From SIG565 sp045650565 (GTDB lineage Bacteria; Bacillota; Clostridia; Oscillospirales; Acutalibacteraceae): DNA of 24,726 nucleotides. The translations under genes were made by a program, and so were the position numbers. The first letter of the stretch is position 1; each line of letters opens with the position of its first letter. Under the pieces are notes generated by a model, which worked only from the letters and a program-made list of their open reading frames with translations, did not search any database and was not told the origin of the DNA. The stretch lies in assembly GCA_045650565.1 (NCBI GenBank), contig JAZRRG010000020.1, forward strand, positions 1-24,726, read 5' to 3'. This document shows, one piece after another, positions 7,591 to 13,723 of this stretch.

Positions 7591-7640
7591 GTAAGAAGTA
7601 AGAGGTAATAGTGAAGAGGTAAGGTGCCGGCTACGCCGAC
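7591..7640. repeat. Tandem heptamer repeat plus GC-rich hairpin
   Basis: Five successive 7-mers, GTAAGAA, GTAAGAG, GTAATAG, TGAAGAG and GTAAGGT, occupy 7591-7625, followed by GCCGGCtacGCCGAC, a short GC-rich hairpin. The purine-rich strand bias and placement between queA and tgt suggest a dispersed intergenic repeat. The rest of the gap to tgt (7641-7703) is AT-rich, with no promoter I would defend beyond a weak GATAAT at 7676-7681. Confidence 0.6.
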
Positions 7641-7703
7641 GGATTATAAAATTTTTTCACATATTTCGTAAACTTCGATAATGCTACTTAAAAGAGGTAT
7701 AAA

Positions 7704-8834
7704 ATGTTCAAATTATTAAAAAAAGAAAATAATGCCCGTCGTGGTGAGTTTGTGACCAACCGTGGCACCGTGCAAACCCCTGCATTTATGAATGTGGCAA
7801 CACAAAGTGCTATAAAGGGCGGTGTATCGGCTGAGGACCTAAAAAATATTGACTGTCAGGTAATGCTTTGCAACACCTACCACCTACACGTGCGCCCGGG
7901 AGATAAGCTTATAAGGGAGCTTGGCGGTTTGCACAGGTTTACCACTTGGGATGGCCCTATTTTGACAGACAGTGGCGGATTTCAGGTGTTTTCCCTCGCA
8001 TCCCTTCGTAAGATACGTGAGGAGGGCGTAACCTTTAATTCTCATGTTGACGGTAGGCGTATTTTTATGGGACCTGAGGAGAGTATGCAAATACAGTCAA
8101 ATCTCGGCTCTACTATTGCTATGGCGTTTGATGAGTGTGTTGAAAACCCTGCCGAGTATAAGTATGCAAAGGAGTCGTGCGGTCGTACAACACGTTGGCT
8201 TAAGCGCTGTATGGCAGAGATGAAGCGGCTTAATTCCTTGCCCGATACAGTAAATCCCGAGCAAATGCTGTTCGGTATAAATCAGGGCTGTACCTATAAC
8301 GATTTGAGAATAGAGCACATGAAGGAAATAGCCGAATTCAACCTTGATGGATATGCTGTGGGCGGACTTGCCGTTGGTGAACCCGCCGAGGTTATGTATG
8401 ATGTGCTTGATAACGTTTTACCACACGCACCCGAAAACAAAATTCGCTATTTAATGGGCGTTGGCAGCCCCGTTAACATACTAAACGGCGTAGAAAGAGG
8501 CATTGATTTGTTCGACTGTGTTATGCCATCCCGTAACGCACGGCACGGTCATGCCTTTACCTCAAAGGGAATAGTTAACATCAACAATCAAAAGTATGAA
8601 AACGATACGTCACCTTTAGATGAAAACTGTAACTGTCCTGCTTGCCGTAGATATTCAAAGGCATATATTCGTCATTTAATGAAGGCAGGGGAGATGCTCT
8701 CTGGTCGGCTTTTGGTGCTTCATAATTTATATTTTTATAATCACTTAATGGAGGATATACGAAATGCACTTGATGAAGGTAGATTTGCCGAGTTTAAAAG
8801 AGAAAAGGAAGAAGTTTTAGGTCGCAGAATTTAA
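7704..8834 (+). CDS. tgt: tRNA-guanine transglycosylase
   Basis: A 376-residue TIM-barrel enzyme that replaces guanine-34 of tRNAs with GUN anticodons by preQ1. D89 in LTDSGGFQ fits the general acid/base; D271 in FDCVMPSRNARHG fits the nucleophile; GLAVGE at 221-226 is the substrate pocket motif usual in preQ1-using bacterial enzymes. The zinc site is C309, C311, C314 and H340. Length is standard. AAGAGG lies ahead of the ATG. With QueA upstream the pair performs two consecutive steps of queuosine formation. Confidence 0.97.
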   Translation: MFKLLKKENNARRGEFVTNRGTVQTPAFMNVATQSAIKGGVSAEDLKNIDCQVMLCNTYHLHVRPGDKLIRELGGLHRFTTWDGPILTDSGGFQVFSLASLRKIREEGVTFNSHVDGRRIFMGPEESMQIQSNLGSTIAMAFDECVENPAEYKYAKESCGRTTRWLKRCMAEMKRLNSLPDTVNPEQMLFGINQGCTYNDLRIEHMKEIAEFNLDGYAVGGLAVGEPAEVMYDVLDNVLPHAPENKIRYLMGVGSPVNILNGVERGIDLFDCVMPSRNARHGHAFTSKGIVNINNQKYENDTSPLDENCNCPACRRYSKAYIRHLMKAGEMLSGRLLVLHNLYFYNHLMEDIRNALDEGRFAEFKREKEEVLGRRI

Positions 8835-8837
8835 TAC

Positions 8838-8866
8838 TTGAAAAAGTTGGAAATATTGGGTATAAT
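8838..8866 (+). promoter_or_regulatory. Sigma-A promoter for yajC
   Basis: TTGAAA at 8838-8843 and TATAAT at 8861-8866, 17 bp apart, starting just after the tgt stop. This gives yajC its own transcription start in addition to any read-through from queA-tgt. Confidence 0.8.
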
Positions 8867-8899
8867 ACTTTTAAATGATTTTAATTGGAGGTTAAAATA

Positions 8900-9187
8900 A
8901 TGCAACAGTGGGCAGGAATTGCAGTTTATGCAGTGTTCTTTATAGCAATTTTTTATTTTATGATTTTCCGTCCTCAAAAAAAGAAAAAGAAGGAAGAGGA
9001 AAAGTTAAAGAACAGTCTTCAAATCGGTGATGAAATCGTAACAATCGGCGGTTTCCACGGAAGAATAATTTCTCTTAAAGAGGACAGCATTGTAATAGAG
9101 TCGGTGCTTGACCATACAAAGCAAAAAATTGAGCGTTGGGCAGTTCAGCAAAATCTTACGATTCACGATGATGCTCCCAGCAAATAG
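8900..9187 (+). CDS. yajC: Preprotein translocase subunit YajC
   Basis: A 95-residue membrane protein: one N-terminal transmembrane helix (about residues 4-22), the conserved FRPQKKKKKEE basic stretch, and a small cytosolic domain with the GDEIVTIGGFHGRI signature. YajC associates with SecDF-YidC at the Sec translocon. An in-frame TTG lies at 8885, but it overlaps the GGAGG ribosome binding site at 8887-8891, so the ATG at 8900 is chosen. Unlike in E. coli, secD and secF do not follow. Confidence 0.95.
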   Translation: MQQWAGIAVYAVFFIAIFYFMIFRPQKKKKKEEEKLKNSLQIGDEIVTIGGFHGRIISLKEDSIVIESVLDHTKQKIERWAVQQNLTIHDDAPSK

Positions 9188-9200
9188 GTAATAATTTGAG

Positions 9201-9235
9201 TCCCTTCGGAATAATATATTTCGGAGGGATTTTTT
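9201..9235 (+). terminator. Terminator hairpin overlapping the next gene's RBS
   Basis: TCCCTTCGGAA (9201-9211) pairs, with two G-U pairs, to TTTCGGAGGGA (9219-9229), and six T follow directly. The 3' arm contains GGAGGG, the ribosome binding site for the ATG at 9236. The hairpin would both end yajC transcription and mask translation of read-through RNA. Confidence 0.7.
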
Positions 9236-9640
9236 ATGCTCAAAAAAGATATTAGGGGAACAACCCGTAGCTTTTATATAAATGTTCTCATAGGTGTAGC
9301 AGTAGCGTTGGGGGTTATTTTGCTTACAATGCTGATAGCCGCAGCAATAATGGTTTTGCTTGATATAAACATAATGTATGCCTCACCTATATCAAGTATT
9401 TGTGCGGCAATAGGAACCTTTTGCGGCGCATATTTTGCGGCGAGGCGCAACACGAAAAAGGGCATTGTTAACGGACTAATGGTGGCGGCAATAATATATG
9501 TTATAATTTCTATAGTTGCGTTATTTTTAGATTCTAATTTTACGGTTATGTCGCTAATACATTTGGCGGTTATCGTGCTATCGGGTTGCATTGGCGGAAT
9601 AATGGGTGTTAACAAAACTGAAAAGCGTAAAATCATTTAA
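9236..9640 (+). CDS. Small four-helix membrane protein, TIGR04086 family
   Basis: A 134-residue, very hydrophobic protein with four predicted transmembrane segments (about 14-42, 47-68, 75-98, 103-124), a basic loop ARRNTKKG between helices 2 and 3 and a basic C-terminus. Glycine-rich helix ends (GTFCGAYFAARR, SGCIGGIMGV) suggest tight packing. The size and its position directly after yajC fit the clostridial TIGR04086 membrane family of unknown role. Its GGAGG lies in a terminator-like hairpin, so expression may depend on read-through from yajC. Confidence 0.75.
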   Translation: MLKKDIRGTTRSFYINVLIGVAVALGVILLTMLIAAAIMVLLDINIMYASPISSICAAIGTFCGAYFAARRNTKKGIVNGLMVAAIIYVIISIVALFLDSNFTVMSLIHLAVIVLSGCIGGIMGVNKTEKRKII

Positions 9641-9663
9641 AGGGCTTGTCAAAGCCCTTTTTT
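9639..9663 (+). terminator. Intrinsic terminator after the TIGR04086-like gene
   Basis: AAAGGGCTT (9639-9647) pairs with AAGCCCTTT (9652-9660) around a GTCA loop, with a T-run to 9663. Confidence 0.88.
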
Positions 9664-9664
9664 G

Positions 9665-9693
9665 TTGACTTTAATCATCTCAAATTATATAAT
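9665..9693 (+). promoter_or_regulatory. Sigma-A promoter for the FkbM methyltransferase
   Basis: TTGACT at 9665-9670 and a perfect TATAAT at 9688-9693, 17 bp apart, directly after the preceding terminator. Confidence 0.88.
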
Positions 9694-9718
9694 TAAGGTT
9701 AATAAAAGGGATGATTAA

Positions 9719-10753
9719 ATGATAGATTTATGGACATATTTAAAAAATACCGATAAGAAAATTTTACTTTACGGAACAGGCAACGGCGCTGATAAAATAC
9801 TCGATGAGCTGATGCGGCGTGGGATTATAGTTAGTGGTGTGTATGCTTCGGATGGCTTTGTCAGGGAGCGTATCTTTCGTGGCTTTAAGGTTTTAAGCTT
9901 TGATAAAGCCAGAGAAACATTTGGCGATTTTATTTCTCTTGTTTGCTTCGGCACACAGCTGCCCTCGGTTTTGGATAATATCAAGCGAATTGCCGCCACA
10001 AGTGAGCTTTATGCGCCCGATGTGCCCGTGGTTGATAACGACAGTATCTTTGATTTAGAGTATGCAAAGCGACACAAAGAGAAATTAACCGCCGCATTTA
10101 ATTTATTGGCTGATGAACAGTCTAAAAAGGTGTTTGAAAACACGGTTATGTATAAACTTACGGGCAAAATTGATTATTTGCTTGAAATTGAAACACCAAA
10201 AATGGATACATATAAATTATTGTCGGTAACCGATAATGAGGTGTATGCCGATTTGGGCGCATATACGGGAGATACTGTTGCCGAGTTTTTAGAGTATGCA
10301 GGAGGGTATAGTAGTATTATTGCGGCGGAGCCCGATGTTAAGAACTATAAAAAACTGTGCTTAAACACTTTAAATCTTGAAAATATTTGTTGTCTCAATG
10401 TTTGTATTGGTAAGGGAAACGGCAAAATTCCTTTCTCGATGAATTCGGGTAGAAATTCATTAGCAGGTCACGGAGAACGGCTTGTTGATGTTACAAATAT
10501 TGATACTCTGCTTGAGAATTCGGATGTGTCTTTTATAAAAATGGATATTGAGGGTCAGGAGAAAAATGCGTTGCTCGGAGGCAAGCGTGTTTTAAAGAAA
10601 AACAGACCGAAACTCAATGTTGCTGCATATCATAGGAATGAGGATTTGTTCGAGCTGCCAATATTGATAAGCGGGATAAATCCCGATTATAAAATCTATA
10701 TGCGGCATCATCCGTATATACCTGCTTGGGACACAAATTTTTACGCCTTATAG
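9719..10753 (+). CDS. FkbM-family SAM-dependent methyltransferase
   Basis: A 344-residue protein in two parts. Residues 1-110 form a Rossmann-like domain with LLYGTGNGADKILDEL (17-32), resembling nucleotide-sugar or NAD-binding folds often found with surface-polysaccharide enzymes. Residues 175-340 form an FkbM-type methyltransferase: motif I YADLGAYTGDT (176-186), an acidic loop AAEPD (202-206) and the family hallmark IKMDIEGQEKNALLGG (273-288). Such enzymes O-methylate sugars or small metabolites; the substrate here is not evident. AAAGGGATG precedes the ATG. The next gene follows within 35 nt without a terminator. Confidence 0.82.
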   Translation: MIDLWTYLKNTDKKILLYGTGNGADKILDELMRRGIIVSGVYASDGFVRERIFRGFKVLSFDKARETFGDFISLVCFGTQLPSVLDNIKRIAATSELYAPDVPVVDNDSIFDLEYAKRHKEKLTAAFNLLADEQSKKVFENTVMYKLTGKIDYLLEIETPKMDTYKLLSVTDNEVYADLGAYTGDTVAEFLEYAGGYSSIIAAEPDVKNYKKLCLNTLNLENICCLNVCIGKGNGKIPFSMNSGRNSLAGHGERLVDVTNIDTLLENSDVSFIKMDIEGQEKNALLGGKRVLKKNRPKLNVAAYHRNEDLFELPILISGINPDYKIYMRHHPYIPAWDTNFYAL

Positions 10754-10786
10754 TAGGCGATCTACATGTTTAAAAGGTGGATTTGG

Positions 10787-11845
10787 GTGAAAAAATTAAA
10801 TTTTCTTACTTTGGGATTTATCTTTGCGGGATGCTTCCTTGGTGCAGGGTATCTATCAGGTAATGAGCTAATGCAATTTTTTGGAGATTTCGGAACAAAC
10901 GGAATTATAGGAATGCTGTTATCCATATCTTCTATAGGTCTGTTTGGCGTTATGATACTTTTTATCGCCAAAAGAACGGGAACTGAAAAATTTGAGGATA
11001 TAGTATTTCCGCATAGGAATAAGTTTTTATCATCGTTTTTCGGTGTTCTACAGGCGATTTTGGTTTTTGCGATAATTGTTATTATGGTTGCGGGTGCGGC
11101 TCGGCTGCTTTTTGATGCATTAGGACTAAGCCCTGCATTAACTGCAGCGGTTTTCTGCATAATTACCGCACTTATCACCTGTACGGGTCTCGGCGGAATC
11201 TCCAAGTTTTTTTCCTTTTTAGTACCTGCAGTGGCGTTTTTTACCGTAATAGCAGCGGCGGTGCTGATTATTAAAAATGGTATGCCGTCAATCCCTCAAA
11301 GCAATAACCTTTATGTTAATGAACTGATTGGTAATTGGGTGTTTGCCTTTGTTACATATTTGTCCTACAGTATTTTTTCCTCGGTAGGAATGATTTCTCC
11401 GCTTATTTTCCGCCAAAAAACGCCACGTACATATATTTACGGAACGCTTTTCGGCACGGTGTTGATGATTTTTATTGCAGCGGCAATATTGCTCTCTGTG
11501 TTTACAGTGCCTGAGTCAAAAGCTGCGGAATTACCTATGTTTGTGGCAATTAGCGGATTTGGAAAAAACTTTTCATATATTTATGCAGTGCTGCTTTTTG
11601 GCGGTATGTTCGGCACGGCGCTAACAAGTCTTATGTCAATATCAAACTATGCACGGCTGAAATTCGGTTTATCAAAGAATAAAACCATTGCGGCAACATC
11701 CTGCTTTGCAGCGTTAGCATATTTAGCAAGTCTTTTGGGCTTTGATAAGTTAATAGGTACAGTATATCCGCTGTTTGGTTATCTTGGCATACTGGTTTTA
11801 GTGTTGATTATAATAAATTTTATAAAAATAGTTATTAAAAAGTAA
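10787..11845 (+). CDS. YkvI-like multi-pass membrane protein (APC-type fold)
   Basis: A 352-residue membrane protein with about ten hydrophobic segments. The N-terminal FAGCFLGAGYLSGNELMQFF resembles the opening helix of YkvI-family proteins (GxxxGAGFxSGxE), which are distant relatives of amino acid-cation symporters. GTG at 10787 is preferred: AAAGGTGG lies 6 nt before it and the family motif then starts near the N-terminus. The frame also has an ATG at 10766 behind a weaker AGTAGG, which would add seven residues. It is probably co-transcribed with the FkbM gene; no functional link is evident. Transport substrate unknown. Confidence 0.75.
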   Translation: MKKLNFLTLGFIFAGCFLGAGYLSGNELMQFFGDFGTNGIIGMLLSISSIGLFGVMILFIAKRTGTEKFEDIVFPHRNKFLSSFFGVLQAILVFAIIVIMVAGAARLLFDALGLSPALTAAVFCIITALITCTGLGGISKFFSFLVPAVAFFTVIAAAVLIIKNGMPSIPQSNNLYVNELIGNWVFAFVTYLSYSIFSSVGMISPLIFRQKTPRTYIYGTLFGTVLMIFIAAAILLSVFTVPESKAAELPMFVAISGFGKNFSYIYAVLLFGGMFGTALTSLMSISNYARLKFGLSKNKTIAATSCFAALAYLASLLGFDKLIGTVYPLFGYLGILVLVLIIINFIKIVIKK

Positions 11846-11874
11846 AAAAGCAACACCAAAAGGTGTTGCTTTTT
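11845..11874. terminator. Bidirectional terminator, YkvI-like gene / tRNA-Ser operon
   Basis: A 13-bp perfect stem, 11845-11857 with 11862-11874, around AAAA, with an A-run and a T-run on its two sides. It ends the + strand transcript and also the leftward tRNA-Ser transcript, whose CCA end lies at 11877-11879. Confidence 0.9.
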
Positions 11875-11876
11875 AA

Positions 11877-11967
11877 TGGCGGAGTAGGAGAGACTTGAAC
11901 TCTCGCGCCGGTTACCCGACCTACGCCCTTAGCAGGGGCGCCTCGTCACCAACTTGAGTACTACTCC
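11877..11967 (-). tRNA. tRNA-Ser (anticodon GCU)
   Basis: A 91-nt gene with encoded CCA. On the - strand the acceptor stem is GGAGTAG/CTACTCC with discriminator G; the anticodon loop is CTGCTAA closed by CGCCC/GGGCG, anticodon GCT at 11933-11931; there is a long class II variable arm; the T arm is GAGAG-TTCAAGT-CTCTC. The long variable arm and G73 fit serine. It reads AGC and AGU codons. It is the downstream member of the leftward cluster. Confidence 0.95.
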
Positions 11968-12208
11968 GAATTGTAACTTGATTTTAAGAATATTTAATTG
12001 TTGCTACAAATTTAGAAATGTTCCTCGGCGTCCGTGCCCTCTTGTGGTGCCCGAAATTGATAACGGCTTGGAACGCCTATCAATTTCTACCACTGCGCCA
12101 TTTCGGACTCCCTTTATCTGCCACCGGCAGCGGTCGTCCTCAATGCCCGTCACCAACTTGAGTACTACTCCGAATTGTAACTTAATTTTAAAAATATTTA
12201 ATTAAAAA
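11968..12208 (-). repeat. Inter-tRNA region: 56-bp direct repeat around a 148-bp GC-rich insert
   Basis: Positions 11944-11999 and 12148-12203 are direct repeats (56 bp, 2 mismatches) that include the 5' end of tRNA-Ser(GCU) and its upstream AT-rich flank. Between them, 12000-12147 is clearly more GC-rich than its flanks. It contains a hairpin, GAAATTGATA (12053-12062) with TATCAATTTC (12078-12087), and an outer CCGAAAT/ATTTCGG pairing (12051-12057, 12100-12106). On the - strand this outer stem is followed by ACCA, giving a faint tRNA-like look with no normal anticodon arm. No protein gene is credible here. Confidence 0.75.
12148..12171 (-). pseudogene. Truncated tRNA-Ser(GCU), 5' fragment only
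   Basis: On the - strand, GGAGTAG, the TA linker, the D arm and the following ACG match the first 24 nt of the intact tRNA-Ser(GCU), then diverge into unrelated GC-rich sequence. There is no anticodon, variable or T arm. It lies between the two functional tRNA-Ser genes and would be transcribed with them. Confidence 0.85.
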
Positions 12209-12295
12209 TGGCGGAGAGGATGGGATTCGAACCCATGTGGCTTGCGCCAAACGGTTTTCAAGACCGCCTCGTTATGACCGCTTCGATACCTCTCC
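12209..12295 (-). tRNA. tRNA-Ser (anticodon UGA)
   Basis: An 87-nt gene with encoded CCA. On the - strand the acceptor stem is GGAGAGG/CCTCTCC with discriminator G; the anticodon loop is CTTGAAA, anticodon TGA at 12260-12258; there is a long variable arm; the T arm is ATGGG-TTCGAAT-CCCAT. It reads UCN codons, mainly UCA. It is the promoter-proximal member of the cluster. Confidence 0.96.
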
Positions 12296-12308
12296 GTGAG
12301 ACTAAAGT

Positions 12309-12337
12309 ATTTTAACACATACTTTGGTCTTTGTCAA
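12309..12337 (-). promoter_or_regulatory. Sigma-A promoter of the tRNA-Ser cluster
   Basis: On the - strand TTGACA (12337-12332) and TAAAAT (12314-12309) are 17 bp apart, just upstream of tRNA-Ser(UGA). No terminator separates it from cysK upstream, so cysK transcripts may also read into the tRNA genes. Confidence 0.85.
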
Positions 12338-12355
12338 TAATTAAATCGGTTACTT

Positions 12356-13282
12356 TTAGAATAAATCGGCGGATAAATATCTCTCTCCCGTATCGGGTAG
12401 AAGCACTACGATATTTTTGTCTTTATTTTCAGCCCTTTTAGCAATTTCGATTGCCGCAAACAGCGCCGCACCCGAGGATATACCGGCAATAAAGCCCTCT
12501 TTTTTGCCAAGTATTTTAGCGGTGGCGAACGCTTGCTCTTCGGTTACTTTAATTATTTCATCATAGATTTGTGTATTAAGTGTTTTGGGAATAAATCCTG
12601 CGCCTATACCTTGAAGTGAATGCGGACCTGCTGTGCCACCCGACAATACTGCTGAACTTTTTGGCTCAACACCTATAATTTGTATATTAGGGTTTTGCTC
12701 CTTTAGGTATTTACCAACACCCGAAATGGTTCCGCCCGTACCAATACCCGCAACAAAAATATCTATTTTGCCGTCAGTATCACGGTAGATTTCGGGGCCT
12801 GTGGTATCGTAGTGCGCCTTTGGATTATCGGGGTTATCAAACTGTGACGGAATAAAAGCACTGCCGTACTGCTTTGCTAACTCCTGTGCCTTTGCAATGG
12901 CACCCGTCATACCCATTTTTCCATCGGTAAGCACAAGCTCGGCGCCATATGCTGACATCAGTTTTCGGCGTTCTACCGACATAGTATCAGGCATAACAAT
13001 TATTGCTTTATATCCACGGGAAGCCGCAACACTCGCAATGCCAATACCCGTATTCCCACTTGTGGGCTCTATTATAACGGTATCGGGCTTGAGTTTGCCT
13101 TGTGCCGCAGCACTATCGAGCATGGCTTTGGCGATACGGTCCTTTGCGCTGCCTGCGGGATTAAATGCTTCAAGCTTTGCTATTAGGTTTGCACAAATAG
13201 AAAATTCTTTTTCGATGTTATTTAATTTGAGTAGGGGAGTATTTCCTATAAGGCAATCAATGGAATTGTATATACGAGCCAT
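12356..13282 (-). CDS. cysK: Cysteine synthase A (O-acetylserine sulfhydrylase)
   Basis: A 308-residue PLP enzyme making L-cysteine from O-acetylserine and sulfide. The PLP lysine is K47 in FNPAGSAKDRIA; the substrate loop PTSGNTGIG is at about 73-81; the PLP phosphate loop GTGGTISG lies near 181-188; the closing motif is LLPDTGERYLS. Length is typical for CysK. AAGGAG precedes the ATG. It has its own promoter and no T-box or other leader that I can see; the divergent T-box belongs to the other strand. Confidence 0.95.
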   Translation of the reverse strand: MARIYNSIDCLIGNTPLLKLNNIEKEFSICANLIAKLEAFNPAGSAKDRIAKAMLDSAAAQGKLKPDTVIIEPTSGNTGIGIASVAASRGYKAIIVMPDTMSVERRKLMSAYGAELVLTDGKMGMTGAIAKAQELAKQYGSAFIPSQFDNPDNPKAHYDTTGPEIYRDTDGKIDIFVAGIGTGGTISGVGKYLKEQNPNIQIIGVEPKSSAVLSGGTAGPHSLQGIGAGFIPKTLNTQIYDEIIKVTEEQAFATAKILGKKEGFIAGISSGAALFAAIEIAKRAENKDKNIVVLLPDTGERYLSADLF

Positions 13283-13315
13283 AAAATTTCTCCTTAGCAG
13301 TTATGTACTGTAGTA

Positions 13316-13344
13316 ATTATACCATTTTTAATGGGCTATAACAA
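13316..13344 (-). promoter_or_regulatory. Promoter of cysK
   Basis: On the - strand TTGTTA (13344-13339) and a perfect TATAAT (13321-13316) with 17 bp between them, about 30 nt upstream of the cysK start. Confidence 0.75.
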
Positions 13345-13382
13345 TACAAGTCAAGAAATTTTTTAAAAATTTCAATTTTTTG

Positions 13383-13411
13383 TTGACAAAAGGCGCCATG
13401 TTTATTAAAAT
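13383..13411 (+). promoter_or_regulatory. Promoter of the T-box / symporter transcript
   Basis: Consensus TTGACA at 13383-13388 and TAAAAT at 13406-13411, 17 bp apart; the start is expected near 13418. Confidence 0.88.
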
Positions 13412-13417
13412 ATTACT

Positions 13418-13690
13418 ATATTTAAAGGCGATGACCGAGAATAAGTAAGCAATACAAATTCAGTTTCAGAGAGCTGCCGTTTGGTGCGAGGCAGTAACAT
13501 TTGATTGCCGAATACATCTTGTGAGCTGCACACTGAAAGTTTTAACCGTAGGATGTGTCGGGTGCGCCCGTAAACGCGCTAAGGTATGCTTGTACCTGAT
13601 AAGGCCGTTCGCTGTGAGGTGGCGGTAAATTGAGGTGGTAACACGGATTATTATTCGTCCTCTGTATGAAAATACAGAGGCGTTTTTTAT
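13418..13690 (+). ncRNA. T-box leader, specifier UAC (tyrosine)
   Basis: A full T-box riboswitch. In stem I the loop-E strand AGTA (13444-13447) and its partner GAA (13510-13512) flank the helix GCAAT/ATTGC (13449-13453, 13504-13508). This fixes the specifier as UAC at 13513-13515, followed by the purine A that normally stacks against tRNA U33. The T-box GAGGTGGTAAC begins at 13632, with bulge UGGU (13636-13639), which suits an A73 tRNA such as tRNA-Tyr and not tRNA-Ser (G73). ACGGA pairs with TTCGT and GAGG with CCTC to form the antiterminator. The competing terminator is 13659-13667 with 13672-13680 plus T-run 13683-13688. Uncharged tRNA-Tyr should switch the symporter on. Confidence 0.9.
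13659..13688 (+). terminator. T-box-controlled terminator
   Basis: CCTCTGTAT (13659-13667), loop GAAA, ATACAGAGG (13672-13680), then CG and six T. Its 5' arm is the strand taken by the antiterminator. Confidence 0.88.
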
Positions 13691-13723
13691 TTTAAACGCC
13701 TCTGCACAAAGGAGAGAAAAACA

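Noticed and set aside
7591..7625. Heptamer array as a CRISPR array
   Set aside because: The units are 7 bp with no spacers and there are no cas genes; it is a simple tandem repeat.
10762..11205. - strand frame of 147 codons opposite the YkvI-like gene
   Set aside because: Antisense shadow of transmembrane codons, with no ribosome binding site or recognisable domain.
11954..12205. Open frame of 83 codons on the + strand across the tRNA-Ser region
   Set aside because: It is antisense to tRNA-Ser sequence and begins and ends with the same peptide only because of the 56-bp direct repeat. It has no ribosome binding site or family resemblance.
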